Of a DNA stretch of 45,697 bases, positions 8,902-16,109 are shown piece after piece. The stretch comes from Dehalococcoidia bacterium (lineage in GTDB: Bacteria; Chloroflexota; Dehalococcoidia; Lucifugimonadales; Lucifugimonadaceae). Every line of letters begins with the position of its first letter. Positions within the stretch are counted from its first letter, which is position 1. The translations under genes and the position numbers were made by a program. The notes under the pieces were generated by a model, which was not told the origin of the DNA, did no database searches, and saw only the letters and a list, made by a program, of their open reading frames with translations. Location: positions 1-45,697 of the forward strand of contig JAPKBN010000003.1 in NCBI GenBank assembly GCA_026421215.1, in the 5' to 3' direction.

Positions 8902-9878
8902 TTGGCGGTCGTCACAGAGTCACGCGCCGTTCCGGGTTCCGACGAAGTTGAAGCCGTGTGTGACGCCAACCAGACGTTCACCGTCAAAGGATCGCCTTTC
9001 AACGAGCTGGTCATCTCAGACCGTAACCCAGCGAACTTGCACCATGTGGAGACCTCCTCGTCAGCCAGTCCGAGCCTGTGGTGGGCGTGATCCTCGATGA
9101 GAATATCCTGTGTGTGAGGGGCAAAGTCGATCACCACAAGGCGTCCGCTCTGGCGTAACACCCGCGATGCCTCTGCGATGGCGGAAGCCGGATCCTCTGC
9201 GTAGTGCAACACCTGATGGAAGACGACAGCGTCCTGTGAGGCATCGTCGAACGGGAGTTCGTACATATCGCCGTGACGGACCTGGCAATGTTCCAGACCT
9301 GGTTTCCCCAATTTCACGCGCGCTACAGCCAACATTTCATGAGACAAATCGATGCCGAAACCGTTACGGATGTCCGATGCCATAACCTCAAGGATTCGCC
9401 CAGTGCCGGTTCCAATGTCCAGCAGATCTGAGATGTCGCCGCCCCCCAGTAAATCGCGAACGCATGCCTCGACCTCCGCCTCCGCGACGTACATGGAGCG
9501 TATCTGGTCCCATCGAGGGGCGTTTTCCCGGAAGTAGGCCGCGGCCGCATCAGCGCGGGCTTCCTTGATCTCTTCCAGTCTTTCCTGGTCACGGAGGTAG
9601 ACAGGATCGTTTTCAGGAATGAGGTCGACGATGGCCCTGGCTAAGAGCGGCCCGTGGGGGCCGCTTGAGATCCGGTAAAACGCCCACTGACCCTCTCGGA
9701 ATCGACTCAAAAGCCCGGCTTCAACGAGCAACTTCAGATGCCGTGAGACCCGCGGCTGACTCTGTCGCAAAATCTGCGTCAGCTCGGTCACCGTTAGCTC
9801 AGCATGGGCGCACAAGGTTAACAAGCGAAGCCGTGTCGGCTCTCCCGCTGCCCTCAGTCCCGCCAGAAGCTGTTCCAT
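8898..9878 (-). CDS. ArsR-family regulator fused to a SAM-dependent methyltransferase domain (SahR-like)
   Basis: 326 residues. Residues 1-85 are an ArsR winged helix (RLRLLTLCAHAELTVTELTQ, then SQPRVSRHLKLLVEAGLL as recognition region). Residues about 145-300 are a class I methyltransferase fold with motif I LLDIGTGTGRILEVMA and motif II/III GFGIDLSHEMLAVA. From memory, SahR regulators that repress methionine-cycle genes and respond to S-adenosylhomocysteine have this two-domain build, so a sensor rather than an enzyme is likely. It is co-transcribed with metF. A partly palindromic element overlapping its own promoter (9935-9964) recurs before the two other transcription units of the block, implying autoregulation and control of all three. 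Confidence 0.88.
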   Translation of the reverse strand: MEQLLAGLRAAGEPTRLRLLTLCAHAELTVTELTQILRQSQPRVSRHLKLLVEAGLLSRFREGQWAFYRISSGPHGPLLARAIVDLIPENDPVYLRDQERLEEIKEARADAAAAYFRENAPRWDQIRSMYVAEAEVEACVRDLLGGGDISDLLDIGTGTGRILEVMASDIRNGFGIDLSHEMLAVARVKLGKPGLEHCQVRHGDMYELPFDDASQDAVVFHQVLHYAEDPASAIAEASRVLRQSGRLVVIDFAPHTQDILIEDHAHHRLGLADEEVSTWCKFAGLRSEMTSSLKGDPLTVNVWLASHTASTSSEPGTARDSVTTAN

Positions 9879-9934
9879 GGATCGTTCACTTATCCCCGGA
9901 GTGCCGGAGCTAATGAGAGTTGATTAAGTAGATG

Positions 9935-9964
9935 CATATAAACATTTCCTTATATGTCGGTCAA
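9935..9964 (-). promoter_or_regulatory. Promoter/operator 1 of the methionine-cycle regulon
   Basis: On minus, a -35 box TTGACC (9964-9959) and -10 box TATATG (9940-9935) are separated by 18 bases. A palindrome with arms CATATAA (9935-9941) and TTATATG (9950-9956) around 8 bases covers the -10 and most of the spacer. The same layout recurs at 12886-12915 and 17189-17218; 24 of 30 bases are identical in all three. A repressor bound here would block RNA polymerase. It drives the ArsR-methyltransferase gene and metF. Confidence 0.85.
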
Positions 9965-10014
9965 GTTAGATCGAAAACGGGATTGCAGCCGGATTGCATG
10001 ACCGGAAAACAGGG

Positions 10015-11646
10015 CTAGGCTGACGCCAGATCTTGCTTCATAGGCTTGAACTGGCAGCCCTCTACGAACAGGTCAAAGAAGTCCGGGGTGGTCTCAAGCT
10101 CGACGTGCTCGATGTCGCGTGTGAGCAGCTCAATTTCTTTCCGCTTGACGCGGGATGTAAGCATGATCGTCGCTCCCTCCAGCGCGGCATTTCCGACCTG
10201 CGAAACGCGATTTGTCGGGACGTTGGCGATGAAGCCGATGTCGCGGGCGTTTTTGACGTCGATGTAATTGGCAAAACCACCGGCAAGGTACATGCGCGTC
10301 AAATTTTCCGGTGGAGTCCCGTACTCCCGGAGGACGATCCACTGGCCGCAATAGTTGGCCGCCTTTGCCTGTGCAAGCGCGCTCATGTCAGCACGCGAGA
10401 ACGTGATGCCGCGTTCGGGCACCACGTCAAATTCTGATGCGCCGTTCTTCAGGACCCCGAGTTCGTTCATCGTTTCCGTTCTGACGAGCTCCGCTAGCAG
10501 ATCCACAAGACCAGAGCCGCAAATCCCTTCCGGAATTGCGCCGCCGATCGTGTCGAACTCCACATCGCCGTTGACGATGCGGACAGACTCGATCGCCCCG
10601 TCATAGCCGGGCATGCCGAATTTGACCTCTGCGCCCTCGAACGCCGGGCCGGCGGGGCAGGACGCGGCGAGCATGCGGTAGCGATTGCCGACGATTACTT
10701 CCGTGTTGGTGCCGATGTCTACAAGCGCGACGACGTCTTCAGATTCATCCATGCCGATAGCCAGGATATCCGCCGCTATATCACCGCCGATGTGGCTTCC
10801 GATGAGTGGCGCGCCGTAAACGTTGGCGCCCGGGAAGATGCGCAGGTCCAGATCGCGCGCTTTGACATTTAATGCCGTCGTGTCACGTTTGCCAGCCCTG
10901 AACTCCTCTTCCACAAAAGACCGGTAGGGTTTCTCGCCGATCGACTGGACATCTAGTCCGAAGAACAACTCACGCATCGTGGAGTTGCCCACTATGACGG
11001 CTTCGTAGATATGCGGACGGCGAATCCTCAGCCGCCGAACCATGTCTCCGATCTCGAAATTGATCGACGACAAGATGACCTGGCCAAGCTCGCCCTGGTA
11101 TTCGCCGCTGTCGTATGTGATGCGACGCATTGTGTCGCTGCCCCCGAACCTTTGAGGATTTTCGAACGACCCCGTATGGAGAATCTCGCCCGATTCCAGG
11201 TCGACAAGGTTCAACACAACGGTTGTGGTACCGACATCGATGGCTAGGCCGTAGATGTGACCGCGGTATCGATCAATCACCTCCCCATCGAACACAACGC
11301 CGTCGCCCACGCGCATGGTCAGCGGATCCAGCGTCACGTTGCGCGAAACCGTACGAGTCATGATCCGTGGCTGCCGGCGCAGCACAGCGAACTCGATATC
11401 GGCGTCCGGGTTTTTCACCACCGCCTGACAGGCAAGCCGGTAGTTGTCGTTCAACAGAAACTGTTCAGACTCGGTTGGATCGTTGAGCGCTTCGGCCCCG
11501 CGTCTCACCTCGACGATGCACTCGTGGCACTCGCCGGTCCGCCCGCAAGAGGTCGGCACGCGCACGTTCAGCGCGTCTGCGTAGTCGAAGATGCTCTGAT
11601 CGGCGACAAGTTCAAGTATCTGGTCGCCGTGATGTAGGGGAGACAT
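10015..11646 (-). CDS. Corrinoid reductive-activation protein ([2Fe-2S] plus ASKHA/DUF4445 domains)
   Basis: 543 residues. The N-terminal ferredoxin-like domain has cysteines C34, C40, C43 and C73 in plant-type [2Fe-2S] spacing. A linker is followed by an ASKHA ATPase fold: AIDVGTTTVVLNLVDL (about 155-170), GNSTMRELF, VALVDIGTNTEVIVG and MYLAGGFANYID. This is the RACE/RamA-like architecture that uses ATP to return inactive Co(II) corrinoid to Co(I). The [2Fe-2S] version is seen with acetogenic and methyltransferase systems. Here it would substitute for the C-terminal AdoMet-dependent reactivation domain of ordinary MetH. ATG at 11646; 89 bases after the small Cys protein, in the same transcription unit as the B12 protein. 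Confidence 0.9.
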   Translation of the reverse strand: MSPLHHGDQILELVADQSIFDYADALNVRVPTSCGRTGECHECIVEVRRGAEALNDPTESEQFLLNDNYRLACQAVVKNPDADIEFAVLRRQPRIMTRTVSRNVTLDPLTMRVGDGVVFDGEVIDRYRGHIYGLAIDVGTTTVVLNLVDLESGEILHTGSFENPQRFGGSDTMRRITYDSGEYQGELGQVILSSINFEIGDMVRRLRIRRPHIYEAVIVGNSTMRELFFGLDVQSIGEKPYRSFVEEEFRAGKRDTTALNVKARDLDLRIFPGANVYGAPLIGSHIGGDIAADILAIGMDESEDVVALVDIGTNTEVIVGNRYRMLAASCPAGPAFEGAEVKFGMPGYDGAIESVRIVNGDVEFDTIGGAIPEGICGSGLVDLLAELVRTETMNELGVLKNGASEFDVVPERGITFSRADMSALAQAKAANYCGQWIVLREYGTPPENLTRMYLAGGFANYIDVKNARDIGFIANVPTNRVSQVGNAALEGATIMLTSRVKRKEIELLTRDIEHVELETTPDFFDLFVEGCQFKPMKQDLASA

Positions 11647-11735
11647 TCGTTAATCAGTTGCTCGTTGAGGTGTGTTGAGTAAACCGCTGTGGGCGTTTAA
11701 AGAATGAGAATATCGAGGGGCAGTGGTAGCTCGGC

Positions 11736-12002
11736 CTACGTTTCCCACGCCGACCGGTAATCGATCTCATCGCTTCCGGTGCAGATCGCTTTTTCTCCGA
11801 CTACTTTGAAGAACTGATTTCGGCAAGGGAACTTCGCCGTGCACCGCGACTTTGCGTCCTTGTAAGGGCAACGGGTCTGGCCAGGAGTGGCGGCGGTCTC
11901 AGAGATATCGGAGTAGATATCCATGAGTCGTGACATGCTCGCCCGCAAACGACCCGGGGCCACCGATTTCTTCGGCGGGAGATTGTCTGTTGATTCCGCC
12001 AG
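11736..12002 (-). CDS. Small four-cysteine protein, probable CTG start
   Basis: 88 residues if started at CTG 12002; GTG at 11963 would give 75. The CTG is preceded by a near-perfect ribosome site (GGGAGGAGG) with 5-base spacing, while the GTG has none, so the rare CTG start is favoured. The N-terminal half is polar. The C-terminal half has cysteines at 45, 54, 60 and 74 (C-x8-C-x5-C-x13-C), then an acidic CTGSDEIDYRSAWE end. The cysteines could bind zinc or an iron-sulfur cluster. I do not recognise the family. It lies between the B12 protein and the corrinoid activator in the same transcription unit, suggesting a role in corrinoid handling or electron supply. Confidence 0.72.
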   Translation of the reverse strand: MAESTDNLPPKKSVAPGRLRASMSRLMDIYSDISETAATPGQTRCPYKDAKSRCTAKFPCRNQFFKVVGEKAICTGSDEIDYRSAWET

Positions 12003-12065
12003 GTTGACCTCCTCCCTGAACCAAGGTTGGTCAATGTCTTGCCGTCGATTATCTATGTGGGAACG

Positions 12066-12815
12066 CTATTCGGCGCTTGCGGCCCTGAGCATCGCGATCA
12101 ACTCTTTGGCCTTTTCCACACACGTGATGGCGTTGTCCGCGTATCCGTCTGCGCCCATATCGTCGGCAAACTCTTGCGTTACAGGAGCGCCGCCGGTCAT
12201 GAACTTGTACTCGTCGCGCAGCCCCATGTCCTCAAACTCGATGATGGTGCGCCCCATGTTTGGCATCGTCGTCGTGAGCAGTGCGGACATCATCACAAGG
12301 TCCGCTCCGTTATCGTCTGCCGCCTCCATGAATTCGTCCGGCTTCGTGTCTACGCCGAGGTCATGCACCACAAAACCAGCCCCGCGCATCATCATGATGC
12401 AGAGGTTCTTGCCGATGTCGTGGAGATCACCCTTCACGGTCCCGAAAACGGCGGTGCCTATCGGCTCCACACCGGACGCCGAAAGGATCGGGTCGATGTG
12501 TGCCATTCCGGCCTTCATGGCACGTGCTGCGATGAGCACTTCAGGGACGAAGATGATGTTGTCCCTGAATTTCACGCCAACGACGGCCATCCCAGAGATA
12601 AGGCCTTCGTCCAAGACATCGTTGGCCTCACGGCCTTCGCCAAGCGCCTGTTTCGTAAGCTCATCAACGGCGTGGTGATTGCCGGTAATCAGGCTGTACG
12701 CCATCTCCTGCATGAGTGCGTCACCCGCTTCGATTTGCTCGAGGATCATTTCGCGCTCGTCTTCACGCGTGACGTACTCGAACTCTCTGGCAAGGCCTTC
12801 ATGAACGATTGGCAA
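12066..12815 (-). CDS. Corrinoid (cobalamin-binding) protein, MetH/MtaC type
   Basis: 249 residues. The N-terminal helical cap (about 25-110) precedes a Rossmann-like B12 domain with the DxHxxG signature GDLHDIG (129-135; His132 is the expected lower cobalt ligand), then SALL (177-180) and GG (208-209) motifs. It shuttles a methyl group between methyltransferases. In this block it would accept methyl from the pterin protein and deliver it to the homocysteine protein. TTG start at 12815 after GGAG with 8-base spacing. First gene of the second transcription unit, behind operator 2. The first 25 residues are unusually polar for the family. Confidence 0.93.
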   Translation of the reverse strand: MPIVHEGLAREFEYVTREDEREMILEQIEAGDALMQEMAYSLITGNHHAVDELTKQALGEGREANDVLDEGLISGMAVVGVKFRDNIIFVPEVLIAARAMKAGMAHIDPILSASGVEPIGTAVFGTVKGDLHDIGKNLCIMMMRGAGFVVHDLGVDTKPDEFMEAADDNGADLVMMSALLTTTMPNMGRTIIEFEDMGLRDEYKFMTGGAPVTQEFADDMGADGYADNAITCVEKAKELIAMLRAASAE

Positions 12816-12885
12816 GTTTGAATCTCCGATTGAACCAGGCTGACGCCGCGTACTTAACAGGGCGACTTAGATCAAGCGATATAGA

Positions 12886-12915
12886 TACATAAACATATCG
12901 TTATATATCTGTCAA
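12886..12915 (-). promoter_or_regulatory. Promoter/operator 2 of the methionine-cycle regulon
   Basis: On minus, -35 TTGACA (12915-12910), 18-base spacer and -10 TATGTA (12891-12886). The internal block TAAACATATC (12890-12899) followed by TTATAT (12901-12906) matches operators 1 and 3 column by column; symmetry is weaker because one arm reads ACATAA. It drives the B12 protein, the small Cys protein and the corrinoid activator, with a leader of about 65 bases. Confidence 0.82.
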
Positions 12916-12966
12916 TGCAAGATTGCAGCGCATTAAACCAGGTACTGGTACCCGGTCCGGCGGGGG

Positions 12967-14001
12967 TTAGAGGCGCTCGGCACTCCAGTCTTTGACCGCG
13001 TCCGGGATGGCCAGGAGATTCTGGAGTTTCGTTTGAAGAGGTATTGCGCACTCCGGAGCGATCATCTGTACCCCCGCCTCGAGGCAGGCGTACACCTCTT
13101 TCCGGACCTCAGCAGGCCCGCGTGAGTAAAGGGTTTCAGGGTTATTGATATTGCCCACAAGCCCTATGCCACCATCCACGGCGTCCATGGCCGCCTGCGG
13201 GTCGTTTCTGGAGTCGAAGTGGAATGCAGCCATGCCTGTCTGCGCGATGTACGGCATTCGGTCCAGTGTCTGGCCACAGATATGAAGAATGAGCGGGGCG
13301 TCGATTCGCTCCGCCATCTCAGTGTGGATGTCCTGCAAGAAGCGCTTGTAGTACTCCCCCGACACGAGATCTCCGGTGGCGTGGTCCGGGACGCAAATTG
13401 CGTCCGCTCCTGCAGCGATCTGGGCGTCTGCGAACAGGTACGTCGCCACTTTGAGCTTGTCCAGAATTCGCATCGTCATGTCGGGATCGTCGATGGTCAT
13501 CAGGAGGAAAGTTTCGACGCCGAACACGTGATAGGCGAGCGTCCACGGTCCCATGGACTTGCCGATGATGGCGACCTCATCACCGAATTGCTTTTTCAAG
13601 ATCTCAATAGCGCCGGTGACGCTCTTCATGTCACGGTGCTCAAGAAAATCGGCCGGGATCTTGACGTCGTCCTCGCCCTTCCAAATCGGGTTGGACATTC
13701 GGACGGTCGGCCAGTTGTCCTTCTGCTCCCACTGCATCTCGCAGCCGAGCGCGGAGGACTCCTGGATGATCGTAAAGTAGGGCTGTATTGAGTCGAACCC
13801 AAGTTCCGTGTAGCCGGTCGCAGCCAGCTGCGCGTTCAACTCTGGATTCCGGCAGGCGTCCGGAAATGGCGCGTCCACCATATCCATCAGCTCGACCGTC
13901 GCGACGTTGGTCGGGTTGGATACGGGGGGGCGGTCCACGGGCAGACCGGCAAGCGCGTTCATGACCCGCTCCCGGGATGTCATGGTCTCTGCATATGGCA
14001 T
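12967..14001 (-). CDS. MtaA/UroD-family zinc methyltransferase
   Basis: 344 residues. The N-terminal SRERVMNALAGLPVDRPPV is the hallmark of the uroporphyrinogen decarboxylase superfamily. The zinc-ligand set of the methyltransferase branch is visible: LHICG with H240 and C242, and APEC with C318. These enzymes (MtaA, MtbA, CmuA C-terminal) move methyl groups between a corrinoid protein and a thiol acceptor such as coenzyme M. Here it ends the first transcription unit together with homocysteine and pterin methyltransferases, so an acceptor thiol or an extra methyl donor for the shared corrinoid protein is likely. ATG at 14001 follows AAGG. It is not a haem-pathway HemE: the context and the zinc cysteines argue against that. 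Confidence 0.87.
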   Translation of the reverse strand: MPYAETMTSRERVMNALAGLPVDRPPVSNPTNVATVELMDMVDAPFPDACRNPELNAQLAATGYTELGFDSIQPYFTIIQESSALGCEMQWEQKDNWPTVRMSNPIWKGEDDVKIPADFLEHRDMKSVTGAIEILKKQFGDEVAIIGKSMGPWTLAYHVFGVETFLLMTIDDPDMTMRILDKLKVATYLFADAQIAAGADAICVPDHATGDLVSGEYYKRFLQDIHTEMAERIDAPLILHICGQTLDRMPYIAQTGMAAFHFDSRNDPQAAMDAVDGGIGLVGNINNPETLYSRGPAEVRKEVYACLEAGVQMIAPECAIPLQTKLQNLLAIPDAVKDWSAERL

Positions 14002-14024
14002 TGGAGTGGCCTTGATTCCTTGGC

Positions 14025-14687
14025 TTAAGTGCTGGCGAACCCGAGTGTAGATGTCGTCATCTGGCCGCGTAGAGCGTCGGCTTCAAAAGCGTCTTCTACG
14101 GCGCTGATGTTTCGGGAGTAGGGCAGTATTAGACGAGCTAGACCATCGTGGCGCTGGCCGCAGCTGAACGTGAGGGTTGTGTCGTCCGTTTTTTCCATCT
14201 CTCCGTAACGCACGAATCCGGCGATTATGGCTCGAAGTCGTAAAGCTGGATTTTTTGCCTCGCCGGTTGTCGAAATACGGTACACGTAACGGTTGCCATC
14301 CTGTTCGCCCGTCATGTCGATCGTGAGGGGGCTTTTGGAATCCTGGATCTGGAGCTCTTCCGGCCTGTCCCGCTCAGCTGTCCGCTCAATCGCCGCTGTG
14401 GTCAAAAATTTGAGCGGTCGGGTGTGAATGTGCCCGCAGGAGAAGCGCAGCCGATTCCAGGCATCTGCGATCTCCATGCCGCCAAGCTTGACCAGCCGAT
14501 CCACGACATCCCTCATTCGGTCATCCACGCCGGGTCGCCGACTGAAGGTCCAGATGGTGGCAATGCCATCGCGTTCGTACAATCCGATGCTGATGTCGTG
14601 GAAGTTTGGATCCATCGGCACCAGCTCCACGCAGTCGCCGAAGCGAGTGACTACTTCCCGTGCGCTGAGTAGTTCTAGCGTTGTCAT
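14025..14687 (-). CDS. Unknown protein with duplicated CGxxH domain
   Basis: 220 residues; I do not recognise a family. The protein contains an internal duplication: residues 57-88 (RMRDVVDRLVKLGG then RLRFSCGHIH) resemble 150-180 (RLRAIIAGFVRYGE then TLTFSCGQRH). Each half ends in FSCG-x-x-H, with C84/H88 and C176/H180 92 residues apart. Paired Cys/His motifs suggest a metal or thiol-binding site. No signal peptide or membrane segment is seen. It lies between the homocysteine methyltransferase and the MtaA-like gene, 35 and 23 bases from each, so it belongs to the methyl-transfer machinery by position. It could be an accessory subunit or an assembly factor; function is open. Confidence 0.75.
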   Translation of the reverse strand: MTTLELLSAREVVTRFGDCVELVPMDPNFHDISIGLYERDGIATIWTFSRRPGVDDRMRDVVDRLVKLGGMEIADAWNRLRFSCGHIHTRPLKFLTTAAIERTAERDRPEELQIQDSKSPLTIDMTGEQDGNRYVYRISTTGEAKNPALRLRAIIAGFVRYGEMEKTDDTTLTFSCGQRHDGLARLILPYSRNISAVEDAFEADALRGQMTTSTLGFAST

Positions 14688-14722
14688 CTGGAGATGGAAC
14701 CTCTGATCGTGTTATCCCGTGT

Positions 14723-15616
14723 TCAGCCTTTGACGGCGTGCACAAGAGATTTTATGTGGTCTGGCCCGGTACCGCAGCATCCGCCAAGTATGTTGATCCC
14801 AAGGCCATGCAGTGTCTTGAAATGCTCAGCCATGAACTCAGGTGTCTCAGGATAGACGATCTCCATATTGATGATCGCAGGAATACCGGCGTTTGAGTGC
14901 ACAAGCATAAAACCGTCATCCACGGCGCGCATTAGCTTCGCGATTTCGATCATTCGCTCGATGCCGTTGCCACAGTTGGTACCCACCACGTCCGCCCCGG
15001 CCTCACGCAGCTTTTTTACACCAACTTCCGGGGTGATCCCCATCATCGTGAAGAACCCGCGGGGTCCTGGGTCGTACACCATCGTGGACATCACGACGAG
15101 GTCCGTGTTGTCCTTGGCGGCTTTCACGGCCAGCGTGGCTTCTTCTATGGCGGTCATGGTTTCTATGACGACACCGTCGGCGCCGCCCTCGGCGAGGGCG
15201 GTAATTTGCTCGGTAAAGGCGTCGTACATCTCCGTTTCGGACACAGGCCCTAACGGCTCAAGGAACTCTCCCGTTGGGCCAACAGAACCGATCACAAAGC
15301 CGCCGGAAGGGGCGACCGATCGTGCGTGTTCCGCCGCCAGACGGTTGAACTCAGACACATTGTCTTCATAACCGTACTTTTTGGTCATGAACTTGGTTCC
15401 GCCGAATGAGTTGGTAAGGACCATCTCCGAGCCGGCGTCGAAGTAACGCTTTGCCATCTCTTTGATGGTGTCCGGGTGACTGACGTTGAACTCTTCAGGG
15501 CAACCGCCCGGTTCCAGCCCATGTTCCTGGAGATATGAGCCTGTGGCGCCGTCAGAGATGATCGTGTCGCCCCGTTCGAGGCGTTCGAGAAGTGTCGGGA
15601 CAGATGTTGAAGTCAT
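14723..15616 (-). CDS. Homocysteine S-methyltransferase domain protein (stand-alone MetH Hcy module)
   Basis: 297 residues, equal to one MetH/BHMT homocysteine-binding barrel. ISDGATGSYLQEHGL (20-34), TNSFGGTKF (68-76), GSVGPTGEFLEP and the zinc ligands C215 (GTNCGNG) and C280/C281 (GGCCGTGPDHI) are all present. It would activate homocysteine on zinc and take methyl from methylcobalamin. The protein stops after this domain, with no pterin, B12 or reactivation domains attached; those are encoded as separate genes in the same block. ATG at 15616 follows GGA. Betaine-type donors are also used by this superfamily, but the neighbours favour the corrinoid route. Confidence 0.92.
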   Translation of the reverse strand: MTSTSVPTLLERLERGDTIISDGATGSYLQEHGLEPGGCPEEFNVSHPDTIKEMAKRYFDAGSEMVLTNSFGGTKFMTKKYGYEDNVSEFNRLAAEHARSVAPSGGFVIGSVGPTGEFLEPLGPVSETEMYDAFTEQITALAEGGADGVVIETMTAIEEATLAVKAAKDNTDLVVMSTMVYDPGPRGFFTMMGITPEVGVKKLREAGADVVGTNCGNGIERMIEIAKLMRAVDDGFMLVHSNAGIPAIINMEIVYPETPEFMAEHFKTLHGLGINILGGCCGTGPDHIKSLVHAVKG

Positions 15617-15733
15617 TGGGATCCAATATGCTGCTGGCGTCGTCCGAGCGAGTTCGGGTACATGGTCAGCGCGTCCATAGCTATACGAAGTTTACTTCGG
15701 TCCGGGTCGAGTCGGCGCCTGATTCAAGAACGA

Positions 15734-16075
15734 TTACCCCTTGATCCAGTTGTCTATAGCGCCTGGTGATATGTCTCGTTCACCGGCGTTTGCAAGATCC
15801 CGGATCCGGGCCACGAAATCGTCCGGAAAACCGTCGTTGAATCGCTGAGCGATGGCGGCGGCGGCTTCCTTGGCAGGGGCATCCACTTCGCCATAATCCT
15901 TAAGCTCCCATGACATCAGGTACGCGTCGGTACCGGCGCTACCGTCAAACATGGCGATAGCGTCGGCGGCTTCCTGGAACCGTGCGTCGAGTGGATGTGA
16001 AATGGTCTCTCTTCCGTCACTGGCCTGGACCGTGACGGGGATTTCTTTCCAGTACATGAGGCGTACGAGCGCCAA
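15734..16075 (-). CDS. Small protein of the 'virulence factor' family (Virulence_fact type)
   Basis: 113 residues. The start RLMYWKEIPVTVQASDGRETIS and the later RFQEAADAIAM and YLMSWELKDYGE segments match the small family labelled 'virulence factor' (PF13769, from memory). As I recall, its members often sit beside corrinoid methyltransferases rather than pathogenicity genes, so the name is misleading. TTG at 16075 is preceded by GGAGGAACTCC. It lies 34 bases after the pterin protein and before the homocysteine protein in one transcription unit, suggesting a structural partner of the split methionine synthase. No cofactor motif is visible. Confidence 0.78.
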   Translation of the reverse strand: MALVRLMYWKEIPVTVQASDGRETISHPLDARFQEAADAIAMFDGSAGTDAYLMSWELKDYGEVDAPAKEAAAAIAQRFNDGFPDDFVARIRDLANAGERDISPGAIDNWIKG

Positions 16076-16109
16076 TGGAGTTCCTCCAACTGGGTGAGTT
16101 TCTAAATGC

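Noticed and set aside
11801..12034. Alternative 77-residue frame overlapping the small Cys protein
   Set aside because: Arg/Ser-rich shadow composition; the other frame has the ribosome site, cysteine pattern and coding-like residues.
12816..12966. Cobalamin or SAM riboswitch in front of the corrinoid genes
   Set aside because: No B12-box or SAM-riboswitch core was recognised; leaders predicted from the promoters are only about 30-70 bases, too short for these elements.
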